From NCBI GenBank assembly GCA_964445195.1, contig CAYUKA010000040.1:1-15413 (forward strand): 15,413 bases of DNA. Reading direction: 5' to 3'. The DNA is from UM-FILTER-47-13 sp964445195 (GTDB lineage: Bacteria > Pseudomonadota > Alphaproteobacteria > Micavibrionales > Micavibrionaceae). The position numbers and the translations under genes are program-made. The notes under the pieces are model-generated. The model was not told where the DNA came from. It searched no databases and saw nothing but the letters and a program-made list of their open reading frames with translations. Shown piece after piece: positions 1-7,267 of the stretch (within the stretch, counting starts at the first letter, position 1; every line of letters starts with the position of its first letter).

Positions 1-53
1 AGTAGTGACAATTCTACTTTGTAAAAACAGAGACAATTCTATTTTGTTGCAAC
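1..53. mobile_element. Probable end of an insertion sequence (IS21-like terminal repeats), partial
   Basis: Two copies of a 16-bp repeat, gacaattcta(c/t)tttgt, lie at 7-22 and 32-47. They differ at one base and have a 25-bp period. They are followed by tgttgcaaca at 44-53, a perfect short palindrome ending in ACA. Several closely spaced copies of a transposase-binding repeat just inside a terminus are typical of IS21-family elements. A reading frame that looks like a genuine protein start (168 down to about 54) loses that character at this point, as expected for an insertion. The transposase genes would lie to the left, outside the window. The family assignment and the exact boundary near base 53 are inferences; the repeats are directly visible. 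An unrelated A+T-rich repeat pair remains possible. Confidence 0.42.
7..47. repeat. Two tandem-spaced 16-bp direct repeats, 25-bp period
   Basis: The copies at 7-22 and 32-47 match at 15 of 16 positions; the only difference is c17 against t42. Nine A+T-rich bases separate them. Their closeness to the break in the leftward reading frame suggests transposase-binding sites at an IS end rather than an operator. More copies may lie to the left of the window. Confidence 0.75.
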
Positions 54-168
54 AGGCAAAAACACGAGAAGCCGAACCTGTATTTTTCTTATAATCAATA
101 TAAAAAGCAAAGTCAGAAGCTGGTGGCTTTGGTTTTTTATCTGTAAGTGTTATTTCTGCTTTTCCCAT
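54..168 (-). pseudogene. 5' fragment of an unknown gene, apparently cut by the IS end
   Basis: An ATG at 168-166 opens a minus-strand frame that has no stop to the left edge (56 codons). The first 37 codons read like a real protein: a short polar lysine- and proline-rich leader (MGKAEITLTDKKPKPPASD), then FAFYIDYKKNTGSASRVF. From about base 54 leftwards the translation enters the 16-bp repeats and turns into cysteine- and leucine-rich sequence with no protein look. The simplest reading is a gene truncated after residue ~38 by an insertion sequence, with the remainder on the far side of the element. The upstream ribosome-binding signal is weak. Codon use is more A+T-rich than in the neighbouring operon. 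I do not recognise the family. Confidence 0.45.
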
Positions 169-235
169 GATAAGATTCTAACTAATTTCACGATTCTTGA
201 GTACTTATGCTAAGGGGATAATCACGAAAAAAATT

Positions 236-265
236 TTGATTCAGGGCTTAAATAGTCAATAAAAT
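236..265 (+). promoter_or_regulatory. Possible promoter of the AAA+ operon
   Basis: TTGATT (236-241) and TAAAAT (260-265) with an 18-bp spacer give 4/6 and 5/6 matches to the sigma-70 consensus. They lie in the A+T-rich gap 169-366, which holds no gene. If used, the leader before the chosen start at 367 would be about 95 nt. A+T-rich DNA produces such matches by chance, so this is tentative. Confidence 0.3.
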
Positions 266-366
266 TGCGCTACACTGCCTGAAATCAAAATATATGCGCA
301 TCGCAAAAGCGTAGTAAAAAAGAAAAATAAAGCCGTATGTACGGCATTAGACAGGGACAGGTTTGC

Positions 367-2982
367 ATGTCTGGTATTATTGAGAAGCCCTTACGGGCTC
401 TTACCCCGCAAGAATACGCATCTACCCAGAAGCCGCTCGGCGAACGGATTCCGTATCCCGGCAAAGGACTTGGTTATGTTGTCGGTGCGGATGGCACAAA
501 GAAGCAGACCCGCTTTATGGGGCCGCTGAAAAAACCCCTGATGGTTACATCTTCGCGCAGCCTGGATGAAGTTGAGGGGCTGCTGCTACGCGATATGCCG
601 ACGCCGGATATGCTCAAGTCTTTCTTCGAGCTGATGAGTATGCTCGATCCGCGCAATCCGCGCCGGGTTGTGTATTACAAAGGCGCGCCTGGTGCCGGCA
701 AGACGTTCCAGGGCGAACTGGCCGGCCGGGTGATGCATGAGAAAGGCGCGCTCAAAATCGATTGTACCGGCATGAACTTATACGAGCTGTTCTTTGAAAC
801 GGTGCTCGATTTCAATGCCGACAAGCGTTTTTATGATGCGCTGAATACCAAAGTCGAAAGATATAATGCGGCACAGACAGATGAAGAACGCAATGCCGTT
901 CTGAACCCACTCTCGGTTGATATCCTTGATAACTGCCTTGGTGCAGCCTCCGTTGTTGAAGGCGGCAAGATCATTATCGACTGGGCGGTCGTGAAGCATG
1001 CGCACAAAAAAGAGAATGGTGATATAGACGAGACGCACAGCAATATTGAGCGTGCGATTAAAGGGTTGCGCCAGGTCAGCGCAAAGGAAGGGCTGGATAA
1101 TCTCGGTGGTAACGCGCTGGGCATGGCCACGCAGGAAGGTCCGGCCTGGCAGGCGTACAAGGAAGGGCGCATTCTGATCCTTGACGAACTGAACCGCGCG
1201 AAACGCGGTACGTTTGGTGTGATACACGGCTGGATGCAGTTCATGATCGGTTTAGATTCTGAATGCCGCGTGCGTAATCCGCTGAAAGAAAAAGGCGATC
1301 AGACCAAGGAGGAACTGCATTTTAAGCGCAGCGAGATGGCGTGCGGTCATTTCGTATACGCGACCGGTAATACCGAGGATGACAGCGATGAAGTCCTTGA
1401 GTTGCCGGAGGCCCTCAGCTCCCGGACTGTACCGGACCCGATTGCTAATGCAACTGTTGAAGGGTGGCAGCACCGCTGGTGCCAGATTTTAACAGGTCTG
1501 CCGGTCTCGACGCTTTACAAGATTCAGGCGAAGCAGGCCGATGCAGACCCGGACGCTTTTGCAAAGAAACTCCTGGAGTGGCGCCAGCTGGCAGAAGACC
1601 GCGAGGTTCCCGCACACCAGTTACGTTTGTTGCGGCGCTGGCAGGATGTCGTGGAGGCGACTGAAAACCTGGCGACCTTTATGCATGCCGTTAGCCAGAC
1701 AGTGAATCCTGATTCCGAGTGGCATAGGGCGGGTAATCTGGTCCAGTTGCTTGATGATATCAGTGAAACATTCAAGAGAGAGCTCTCGGCTGATTATCGG
1801 AAGATCAACTACTTCCTGCAGAAAGCGGCTTTGCCAAAACCGGTGGTCCAGCCGCCCGAAGATGACAGCGGTGCACAAATCATACCGCTGATCACCGAGA
1901 TGGATTTGCAGGACCGGCCGGAAGATATCCAGAATAATATAGGGACTCACTTATCTTACGTGATCCTTGACTGGATCATGACCAATACGTATGAGCGCGG
2001 TAAAAGTGGTTTGGGCAACCAGTTCATGACTCTCGCGGCTGAGTGCGCCCTGATCGATCCGCAGCTTGCCGAAGGCATGCCGGGCACGCGTAAATCGGTT
2101 GCTGGTTTACTGGATGATAATCCGTTTGATGATACGGATAATGATGTCCGTCTTGAGCTCATCCGCGATGTGTTGTGTGACTACCTGCGTCATCATTACC
2201 CGGATATTCAGGCCGATAATGATGACTTGATGCCTGTTTCTATAGTGCGTCAGTCTGTCGAAGAGATTGCCCGGGATTCTGACGGTGTATTTGTATTCAA
2301 TCATGACCGAGAGTCTTTGTATGACCGGCCTATGCAGTCGGGACGCGCTGTCGATACAATCAGGCAGAAGGGTGACGACGGCAATGCGCCGTCTGTTGAC
2401 TCGTTAATTTCGCAATATGCCTTTTTATCGTCTCTCGCTGCACCCGGTTTACGCGACCATAACCTTTCGCAGCTCTGGACGGGAGCGCTGTCTGAAAGCG
2501 GTGTGGCATCGCTGAGTGTTGGCGAGTTGTCGGATGAAAGTCTCGCCATGGCCGATAATCTCTCGCAAACCGATATCGCCGTCACAACAGTTATGGTGCA
2601 GCATGAAGATCATAGCGCTGCAGCAAAAATGGTGCCCTTGCATATTGTCTGGAACAAGGCGCTCGACAGGGTGATGGTTGTCGGCGAAGGGTCTGTTGAT
2701 GAGAGTTTAAAGCGGGCATTTAATAATGCGCGTATTGCTTATGTCGATAAGACCCGTAGCGGTGCAGAAAATGATTTTCAGAGTGCGCTCAGTTTTGTGG
2801 TCGGCGGCAGTGCTTCCCTGCACGGTGAAACGATCCGTAAGTCATTTATGATGCGCAACATTTTCCTGGATGAAGGAAAATACGCACTGTCCGATTCGCT
2901 GGGCGACATGCTTCTGAAGCGTGAACAGGACTGTTTCCTGCCACAATACCTGGTGAAAACACCAGAGCCGAACGCAGTATAA
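367..2982 (+). CDS. Large MoxR/McrB-like AAA+ ATPase, first gene of an unknown three-gene operon
   Basis: A probable ATP-driven remodelling protein of the AAA+ class, 871 aa, cytoplasmic (no signal peptide or membrane segment). Walker A is GAPGAGKT at 682-705. Walker B is ILILDELNRAK starting at base 1171, in the form typical of MoxR and McrB-type ATPases. A sensor-1-like YATGN lies near base 1357, followed by LPEALSSR with a likely arginine finger. About 150 residues separate Walker A and Walker B, longer than in simple MoxR proteins, so there is an insertion in the core. The roughly 500 residues after the ATPase core match nothing I know. ATG at 367 is preferred because AGGGACAGG (353-361) stands just upstream; an in-frame ATG at 337 has no such signal and would add 10 residues. 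Nine bases separate it from the next gene. No von Willebrand A partner, common beside MoxR, is present. The substrate is unknown. Confidence 0.85.
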   Translation: MSGIIEKPLRALTPQEYASTQKPLGERIPYPGKGLGYVVGADGTKKQTRFMGPLKKPLMVTSSRSLDEVEGLLLRDMPTPDMLKSFFELMSMLDPRNPRRVVYYKGAPGAGKTFQGELAGRVMHEKGALKIDCTGMNLYELFFETVLDFNADKRFYDALNTKVERYNAAQTDEERNAVLNPLSVDILDNCLGAASVVEGGKIIIDWAVVKHAHKKENGDIDETHSNIERAIKGLRQVSAKEGLDNLGGNALGMATQEGPAWQAYKEGRILILDELNRAKRGTFGVIHGWMQFMIGLDSECRVRNPLKEKGDQTKEELHFKRSEMACGHFVYATGNTEDDSDEVLELPEALSSRTVPDPIANATVEGWQHRWCQILTGLPVSTLYKIQAKQADADPDAFAKKLLEWRQLAEDREVPAHQLRLLRRWQDVVEATENLATFMHAVSQTVNPDSEWHRAGNLVQLLDDISETFKRELSADYRKINYFLQKAALPKPVVQPPEDDSGAQIIPLITEMDLQDRPEDIQNNIGTHLSYVILDWIMTNTYERGKSGLGNQFMTLAAECALIDPQLAEGMPGTRKSVAGLLDDNPFDDTDNDVRLELIRDVLCDYLRHHYPDIQADNDDLMPVSIVRQSVEEIARDSDGVFVFNHDRESLYDRPMQSGRAVDTIRQKGDDGNAPSVDSLISQYAFLSSLAAPGLRDHNLSQLWTGALSESGVASLSVGELSDESLAMADNLSQTDIAVTTVMVQHEDHSAAAKMVPLHIVWNKALDRVMVVGEGSVDESLKRAFNNARIAYVDKTRSGAENDFQSALSFVVGGSASLHGETIRKSFMMRNIFLDEGKYALSDSLGDMLLKREQDCFLPQYLVKTPEPNAV

Positions 2983-2991
2983 AGGACACGC

Positions 2992-3345
2992 ATGACAGCC
3001 GTAATGGAAACAAAGCAGAATGATCCGGCACAGGCTTTAGAACGCCTGGCAGCCGACCTTTTGCCGGTCATTGCCCGTAAATCCCTGGCGCGGGCAATGC
3101 CTGATCATGTCGGGCAGTCTTATATTTATGAAACGACGGCAGGCTGGGAAACGGAGGCGATGGGCGCTGATGAAACAGTGATGGTTGTACGTGATATGCG
3201 GGCGCTGGAAGAAGCGTTCCTGAATATGGCTGTGAAGACGGTCATCGTACCGGCAGGCGCAGCAATGAACCGAACCGTTCTACACCGTGTCTGCCGGCGG
3301 CACGGTCACGGCAAAGCGATATTTTACGAGGTGACAGACGAATGA
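2992..3345 (+). CDS. Hypothetical protein, 117 aa, middle gene of the AAA+ operon
   Basis: I do not recognise this family. The product is a small soluble protein with no signal peptide or membrane segment. The N-terminal ~35 residues look helical. The C-terminal half alternates strand-like stretches (TVMVVRD, KTVIVPAGA, AIFYEV) with helix-like stretches, which suggests a small alpha/beta fold. The C-terminus is rich in Arg and His (HRVCRRHGHGK). ATG at 2992 follows AAGGA at 2982-2986 with good spacing; the Shine-Dalgarno overlaps the stop of the ATPase gene. Its stop overlaps the start of the next gene by 4 bp (ATGA), so all three genes are probably translated together. The context suggests an adaptor or regulator for the ATPase or for the repeat protein, but this is inference only. 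Confidence 0.8.
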   Translation: MTAVMETKQNDPAQALERLAADLLPVIARKSLARAMPDHVGQSYIYETTAGWETEAMGADETVMVVRDMRALEEAFLNMAVKTVIVPAGAAMNRTVLHRVCRRHGHGKAIFYEVTDE

Positions 3346-4868
3346 CACAGACAATGACCGAAGGAAAACTCTTATATATCGCGGCCAAGATTGGGTTTCA
3401 AAAAGGGCACGATATATACAATAAGACCGGCTGGGATGCTGATATCGTCGCGCAACTCAGCGAAGCGCGTCCGATCACCAAAGATGATATTTTCGCCCTG
3501 ACGCCTGATGGTAAGAGCATTTTTGAGTTCAGGGAGACCTGGAACAATCTTGATAAAGTGCGCGCTTTGCTGCAGGCAGACGGCACGGATATTGAGTGCA
3601 CCGATTTGCATCGTGTTGTTAAAGACGAGAAAACCCTGATTGATCTGGCGGCAGAGCATGACAGCGCCCAGGCTTTGTTTACCGCGGAGTTCTGGGTCGG
3701 GCATGCTGATGAAATGGAAGATTCCTGGTTCTATGTGCCAACCGGCAAACGGTCCGGCTTAAATATCGATAAACTGAAAAGTGAGGTGGCGGCGCTTGAA
3801 GGCCGGCAGACCCGTGAAGACAGGCTGCAGGAGCTTGGGCTTAATAAAACCCAGGTCTTTGACGCAATCAAAGCCGGTAACCTTGATGAAGTCAGGGAAA
3901 AGCTGGCGGCTGGCGGCGATCATTTGCGTCTGGATGACCTGCGTCTGGTTGATGGTGCCGGGGATCATGCCTTCTATGCGAAGATGGCCTGGAATAAATT
4001 CGGCCTTGTGATGGCTGCCTTGCAAGAGCATGGCGAAATACCGGATGCCGAAATGTTTTTATTCAAGCGCGGTAAGCAGGAATCGATTATTGCAAAAGCA
4101 TTCTTTCATGATGAGCATAAGCAGGTTTTTGCAGCGCCTTTGTGGGCCGGCCGGCCGGACGAGCTATTGAAACTCTACAATAGTCTGAAGGACGACCAAA
4201 AAGCGAAAATCGATATTCAGCCCCTGCTATACGAAGTTGCCGAAGCCAGCTGCATGGATCAATTCATGATCGATGAGGGGGTGTCCGTCGAGAGTTTGAC
4301 ACGGCCTTTATATAGCTTTGGCATCGATGGCGACAGTGAACATGCTGATACCGTTGCGTCTGTTATCGGCTTAGGTTTGCAAAAAACATGGGAAAATATC
4401 GAACAGGTCAGGGCCAGTTTGCAGCAAAAAGGCGAACGTCTCAGCCTGGACGATTTGAAGCGGCCTTGCGGTTATAAAGGCGAGACGTGTTTACTGCGCG
4501 CGGCGCGTTTCGGCCGGTTTGACGCGGTGCTGGATATCCTGCACGAGTCTGGCGAGACCCTGTCGCTCGAAGCGTTCCTTGATAAGGCGGAAGGCCGGCC
4601 GTCGCTGATGGACATACTGGTGGAAACCGAACAGCTGCCGGTCATTTTGCAGCCGCATCTTTGGGTTCGGCGGACACAGGATCTGGTGTCTTTGTGGGAG
4701 AATATACCGGTCGCAAAGCGCAATGATATGAAGGCGGCATTTCAGGAAACACATACGCAGGCGAATATTTTAGCGCTGCAACAGGCTGCCGGACGTAAGC
4801 CTGCCGTTCCGGAGATTGTGCCGGTGGCGACTTTGCTGGCGCCTACAACGCCAGTAGCTCCCGCATAG
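3342..4868 (+). CDS. Degenerate ankyrin-like repeat protein, third gene of the AAA+ operon
   Basis: A 508-aa soluble protein made of recurring helical units, probably a protein-binding scaffold. A motif of the form W-N/E-x-x-x-x-V-x-x-x-L-Q-x-x-G recurs near residues 67-84, 217-231 and 350-364. Related units without Trp occur near 180-202 (LDEVREKLAAGGDHLRLDDL) and 392-414. A second motif, (E/P)(F/L/H)(W/LW)-(V/A)-x-x-x-(D/Q)-(E/D), recurs near 116-124, 266-274 and 439-447. The layout resembles ankyrin hairpins with a ligand-facing loop, but copies are diverged and the classical TPLH motif is absent. The last ~25 residues are Pro/Val/Ala-rich and probably disordered. The start ATG overlaps the previous stop (ATGA); ATG at 3354 is an alternative. 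The 3' end overlaps the convergent Nudix gene by 26 bp. No catalytic motif is visible. Confidence 0.8.
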   Translation: MTQTMTEGKLLYIAAKIGFQKGHDIYNKTGWDADIVAQLSEARPITKDDIFALTPDGKSIFEFRETWNNLDKVRALLQADGTDIECTDLHRVVKDEKTLIDLAAEHDSAQALFTAEFWVGHADEMEDSWFYVPTGKRSGLNIDKLKSEVAALEGRQTREDRLQELGLNKTQVFDAIKAGNLDEVREKLAAGGDHLRLDDLRLVDGAGDHAFYAKMAWNKFGLVMAALQEHGEIPDAEMFLFKRGKQESIIAKAFFHDEHKQVFAAPLWAGRPDELLKLYNSLKDDQKAKIDIQPLLYEVAEASCMDQFMIDEGVSVESLTRPLYSFGIDGDSEHADTVASVIGLGLQKTWENIEQVRASLQQKGERLSLDDLKRPCGYKGETCLLRAARFGRFDAVLDILHESGETLSLEAFLDKAEGRPSLMDILVETEQLPVILQPHLWVRRTQDLVSLWENIPVAKRNDMKAAFQETHTQANILALQQAAGRKPAVPEIVPVATLLAPTTPVAPA

Positions 4869-5337
4869 CTTTTGCATGGATCTGGTGCAACTGGATTGTT
4901 TCGAGATTGTGTCGTGCGATCCAGACGGCAATACCGTCTTCAGGCGTTAGCCGTTCGCCATCAAAAAATAGCGGATTATTTTCAGGAAGGTCATAGTGCC
5001 GGAATTCCTGATCGTAATGCCAGAACTCATTTTGGTCTTCAGCATAAAATAAAACACGTTGCTTGTGTACGGCGGCGGGCAGCGGTACGTCCGCGAATGA
5101 CAGCCCCGTTTCCTCGGCAAATTCGCGCATCAACGCTTCGTCCGGCGTTTCGCCCGGATCGATGCCGCCGCCGGGCAGTTCGGCGCAGTCCGGGGCATGT
5201 TCCTGAAAACAAAGCAGGGTATGGTCCCGGCAGGTCAGCAGGGAAAATATGCCCTGGCGCGGCCTGATGACGGCGTTCTCATCCGGTACGAATGTTTTGC
5301 CATAGCGGTCGGTGTAGGTTTCATGAGCCATGGTCAT
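4843..5337 (-). CDS. Nudix hydrolase
   Basis: A 164-aa hydrolase of the Nudix superfamily, which cleaves nucleoside-diphosphate-linked compounds (for example oxidised nucleotides or ADP-ribose derivatives) using divalent metal. A complete Nudix box lies at residues 57-79: G57, five residues, E63, seven residues, R71-E72, then F-A-E75-E76-T-G78-L, so the metal-binding glutamates are intact. The size fits a single-domain enzyme. The substrate cannot be read from the sequence. It is the last gene of the minus-strand run after the kinase and msrA. Its ATG at 5337 overlaps the msrA stop in an ATGA arrangement, which favours this start over the ATG two codons downstream. With MsrA as neighbour, a role in sanitising oxidised metabolites is plausible but inferred. 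The 3' end overlaps the repeat-protein gene on the other strand. Confidence 0.9.
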   Translation of the reverse strand: MTMAHETYTDRYGKTFVPDENAVIRPRQGIFSLLTCRDHTLLCFQEHAPDCAELPGGGIDPGETPDEALMREFAEETGLSFADVPLPAAVHKQRVLFYAEDQNEFWHYDQEFRHYDLPENNPLFFDGERLTPEDGIAVWIARHNLETIQLHQIHAKAMRELLAL

Positions 5338-5828
5338 ATTGCGCAGGCGCTGCCGCCGTTTTTCTCAACATAACGCTGGTGATACTCTTCGGCGGGCCAG
5401 AAGGTGGGGGCCGGGGCGATCTCGGTCACGATTGTTTTCGCGGTCGGTACGCTTTCCTGCTGCTGCGCTTTGGCGGATTCGGCCTGCGCCCTTTGTTCGT
5501 CGTCATGATAGAAAATCGCGCTGCGGTACTGGCTGCCGACATCCGGGCCCTGGCGGTTTAACTGGGTCGGATCGTGGATCTTCCAAAATACGGCAAGCAG
5601 GTCTTCATAAGATACGCGGGCCGGATCGAACGTAACCTCGACCGCCTCGGCATGGCCGGTGTCGGTGCCGCAGACTTCTTTATAGGTCGGGTTGTCCTTG
5701 TGGCCGCCGGTATAGCCGGAAATCGTTTCAACCACGCCCGGCACCTGGCGGAAGCTGTGCTCCACGCCCCAGAAGCAACCGGCGGCGAAGGTGGCTTTTT
5801 TGACGTCAGGATCAGTCTGTGTGCTCAT
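5334..5828 (-). CDS. msrA: Peptide methionine sulfoxide reductase A
   Basis: Reduces methionine-S-sulfoxide in oxidised proteins (and the free amino acid) back to methionine, drawing electrons from thioredoxin. The hallmark GCFWG lies at residues 17-21 of the 164-aa product, with Cys18 the expected nucleophile. Family signatures follow: GYTGG, HAEAVEVTFDP, FWKIHDPTQLNRQGPDVGSQYRS. Cys162, in the GGSACAI C-terminus, is a candidate resolving cysteine. The length is normal and no signal peptide is seen, so it should act in the cytoplasm. ATG at 5828 is chosen because GGAG stands six bases upstream (5835-5838) and the protein aligns from there; the frame is open further upstream to 5888, inside the kinase gene. 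It overlaps the end of the kinase gene by 17 bp, and its stop overlaps the Nudix start. Confidence 0.95.
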   Translation of the reverse strand: MSTQTDPDVKKATFAAGCFWGVEHSFRQVPGVVETISGYTGGHKDNPTYKEVCGTDTGHAEAVEVTFDPARVSYEDLLAVFWKIHDPTQLNRQGPDVGSQYRSAIFYHDDEQRAQAESAKAQQQESVPTAKTIVTEIAPAPTFWPAEEYHQRYVEKNGGSACAI

Positions 5829-7215
5829 GGGGAACTCCGAATTTTTTAAGGGCTTGTGTCTGGGCTTTGCCGACAGTCGCACTGTCAAAGCCTTCGATCA
5901 TCTCGTTAAACAGATTGTGCCAGTTCACTTCGGCTTTCAGGTGAATAAAGACCGAGCCGAGACCGAGCGCGGCGCGGTCCATAAAGACGAATTCCCGCGG
6001 GATGGCCACACCGCCGGCGGTTTTGCCGGCCTCGCGCAGTTTTTTATGCACTTCCTGCGCTTTTTCGCGGCCATAGACGGCGCCCTCCGCTTCACCAATT
6101 GTCCGGACCCGGTCGTCGAGCAACGGGCCATAAAGGAAGTTGGCCCAGATATTCAGGATATCAATTTGCTCTTGCGACAGGCCTTCAAAGCCCCATGTTT
6201 CATAAGCGTGAACGGCGAGGGCCTTATCGCCGGTCTGCAGCGCCCGGTACAGATCAATGACCCCGCCGACAAAAGCAGGCGGGAAGATACGGATACAGCC
6301 GAAGTCAAGCAGGTTGATCGAATCGTCATCCCGCACGGTGTAATTACCGAGATGCGGATCGCCATGAATAATGCCGTAGTAATAAAGCGGTACATACCAG
6401 GCACGGAACAGGTTCAGGGCCAGCTGGTTGCGCTGGTCCGGATGCGCTTCGACAAAATTCAGGATTTTCTCGCCTTCAAGCCATGTACTGGTCAGCAGGC
6501 GCCGGGTCGATAGCTCGTCAATCACTTCCGGCACATGCACGGCCGGCTCGTCACGCAGCATCCAGCGATACAGCTTGCAATGCCGGGCCTCGCGGTCATA
6601 GTCAAGCTCTTCGTACAGGCGGGCGGCCAGCTCTTCGTGGATATTCCTGGTGGCGATTGACTTGTCATATTGCTCATAAATCGAGAAAATGACCTTAAGC
6701 TGTTGCAGATCTGTTTTGATCGCCGAGCCCATATCCGGATATTGCAGCTTGCAGGCGACCAGTTGCCCGTCTGGCAAATAGGCTTTGTGAACCTGTCCTA
6801 GGCTTGCCGCTGCGGCGGCATCACGTTCAAAGGAGGCAAAATGGTTTTGCCAGCCGGCGCCCAGCTCGCTTTTCATCCGCCGCCGCACGAACGGCCAGCC
6901 CATCGGCGGGGCGTTGGTCTGAAGCTGCTGGAAGGCCTGCGCGTATTCCGGGGGCAGCGCTTCGGGGATTGTGGCCAGGATCTGGCCGACTTTCATCAGC
7001 GGACCTTTTAAATTACCAAGGGCTTTGTAAAGCTGGTTGGCATGGTTGCCGCGTTCGATCCTGATACCGAGATAGCGCTCCCCGGCTAATTTCGCGGCCA
7101 GCCCGGCCATCGTTGTCGATACTTTGCCATAGCGTGCAATGCTGCCGGCCAGAGACCGTTCATGCGACCGTTCATAGGGCTGTTTGTTATCGTCATCTTT
7201 TGCTTTCGGAGCCAT
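5812..7215 (-). CDS. ABC1/AarF/UbiB (COQ8)-family atypical kinase
   Basis: A 467-aa protein of the ABC1/COQ8/UbiB family, atypical protein-kinase-like ATPases needed for ubiquinone biosynthesis or lipid handling. The family-specific KxGQ motif is at residues 75-78 (LMKVGQIL), and the alanine-rich loop that replaces the glycine-rich loop is at 133-141 (AAAAASLGQ). The ATP lysine is probably K156 (ACKLQYP), the catalytic loop is HGDPHLGN at 284-291, and DFG is at 304-306. All core residues are therefore present. Classical UbiB has two C-terminal membrane helices. None is evident here, so it is nearer the soluble AarF/COQ8-like subgroup and I give no ubiB symbol. COQ9 is transcribed divergently 52 bp away, supporting a quinone role. 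No clear Shine-Dalgarno precedes ATG 7215, while a TATATT at 7223-7228 would place the transcript start almost at the ATG. Confidence 0.92.
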   Translation of the reverse strand: MAPKAKDDDNKQPYERSHERSLAGSIARYGKVSTTMAGLAAKLAGERYLGIRIERGNHANQLYKALGNLKGPLMKVGQILATIPEALPPEYAQAFQQLQTNAPPMGWPFVRRRMKSELGAGWQNHFASFERDAAAAASLGQVHKAYLPDGQLVACKLQYPDMGSAIKTDLQQLKVIFSIYEQYDKSIATRNIHEELAARLYEELDYDREARHCKLYRWMLRDEPAVHVPEVIDELSTRRLLTSTWLEGEKILNFVEAHPDQRNQLALNLFRAWYVPLYYYGIIHGDPHLGNYTVRDDDSINLLDFGCIRIFPPAFVGGVIDLYRALQTGDKALAVHAYETWGFEGLSQEQIDILNIWANFLYGPLLDDRVRTIGEAEGAVYGREKAQEVHKKLREAGKTAGGVAIPREFVFMDRAALGLGSVFIHLKAEVNWHNLFNEMIEGFDSATVGKAQTQALKKFGVPHEHTD

Positions 7216-7267
7216 AAAGCGTAATATAGAGTGTTTTGCGCAAAGTTAAACCGGATAAGATCGGATC
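7216..7267. promoter_or_regulatory. Divergent promoter region between the COQ8-like kinase and COQ9
   Basis: These 52 bp are the only space between two divergent starts, so both promoters must lie here or extend into the genes. On the minus strand TATATT (7228 down to 7223) is a good -10, with a poor TTTAAC as possible -35 (7250-7245). Its predicted transcript start falls at about 7216, next to the kinase ATG, so that mRNA could be leaderless. No convincing plus-strand -10 was found. Confidence 0.4.

Noticed and set aside
337..366. Upstream ATG at 337 as start of the ATPase
   Set aside because: No Shine-Dalgarno precedes it, whereas AGGGACAGG precedes the ATG at 367; it remains a possible alternative.
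778..1244. Long minus-strand open frames inside the AAA+ ATPase gene
   Set aside because: They are antisense to intact Walker motifs, have no ribosome-binding signal and no recognisable domain.
367..2982. Identification of the ATPase as McrB or a named MoxR system
   Set aside because: No N-terminal DNA-binding domain, McrC or VWA gene is seen, so only the AAA+ class is supported.
5791..6513. A 240-codon plus-strand open frame opposite the kinase gene
   Set aside because: The opposite strand encodes an unmistakable ABC1-family kinase with all motifs; the plus-strand product matches nothing and arises from codon bias.
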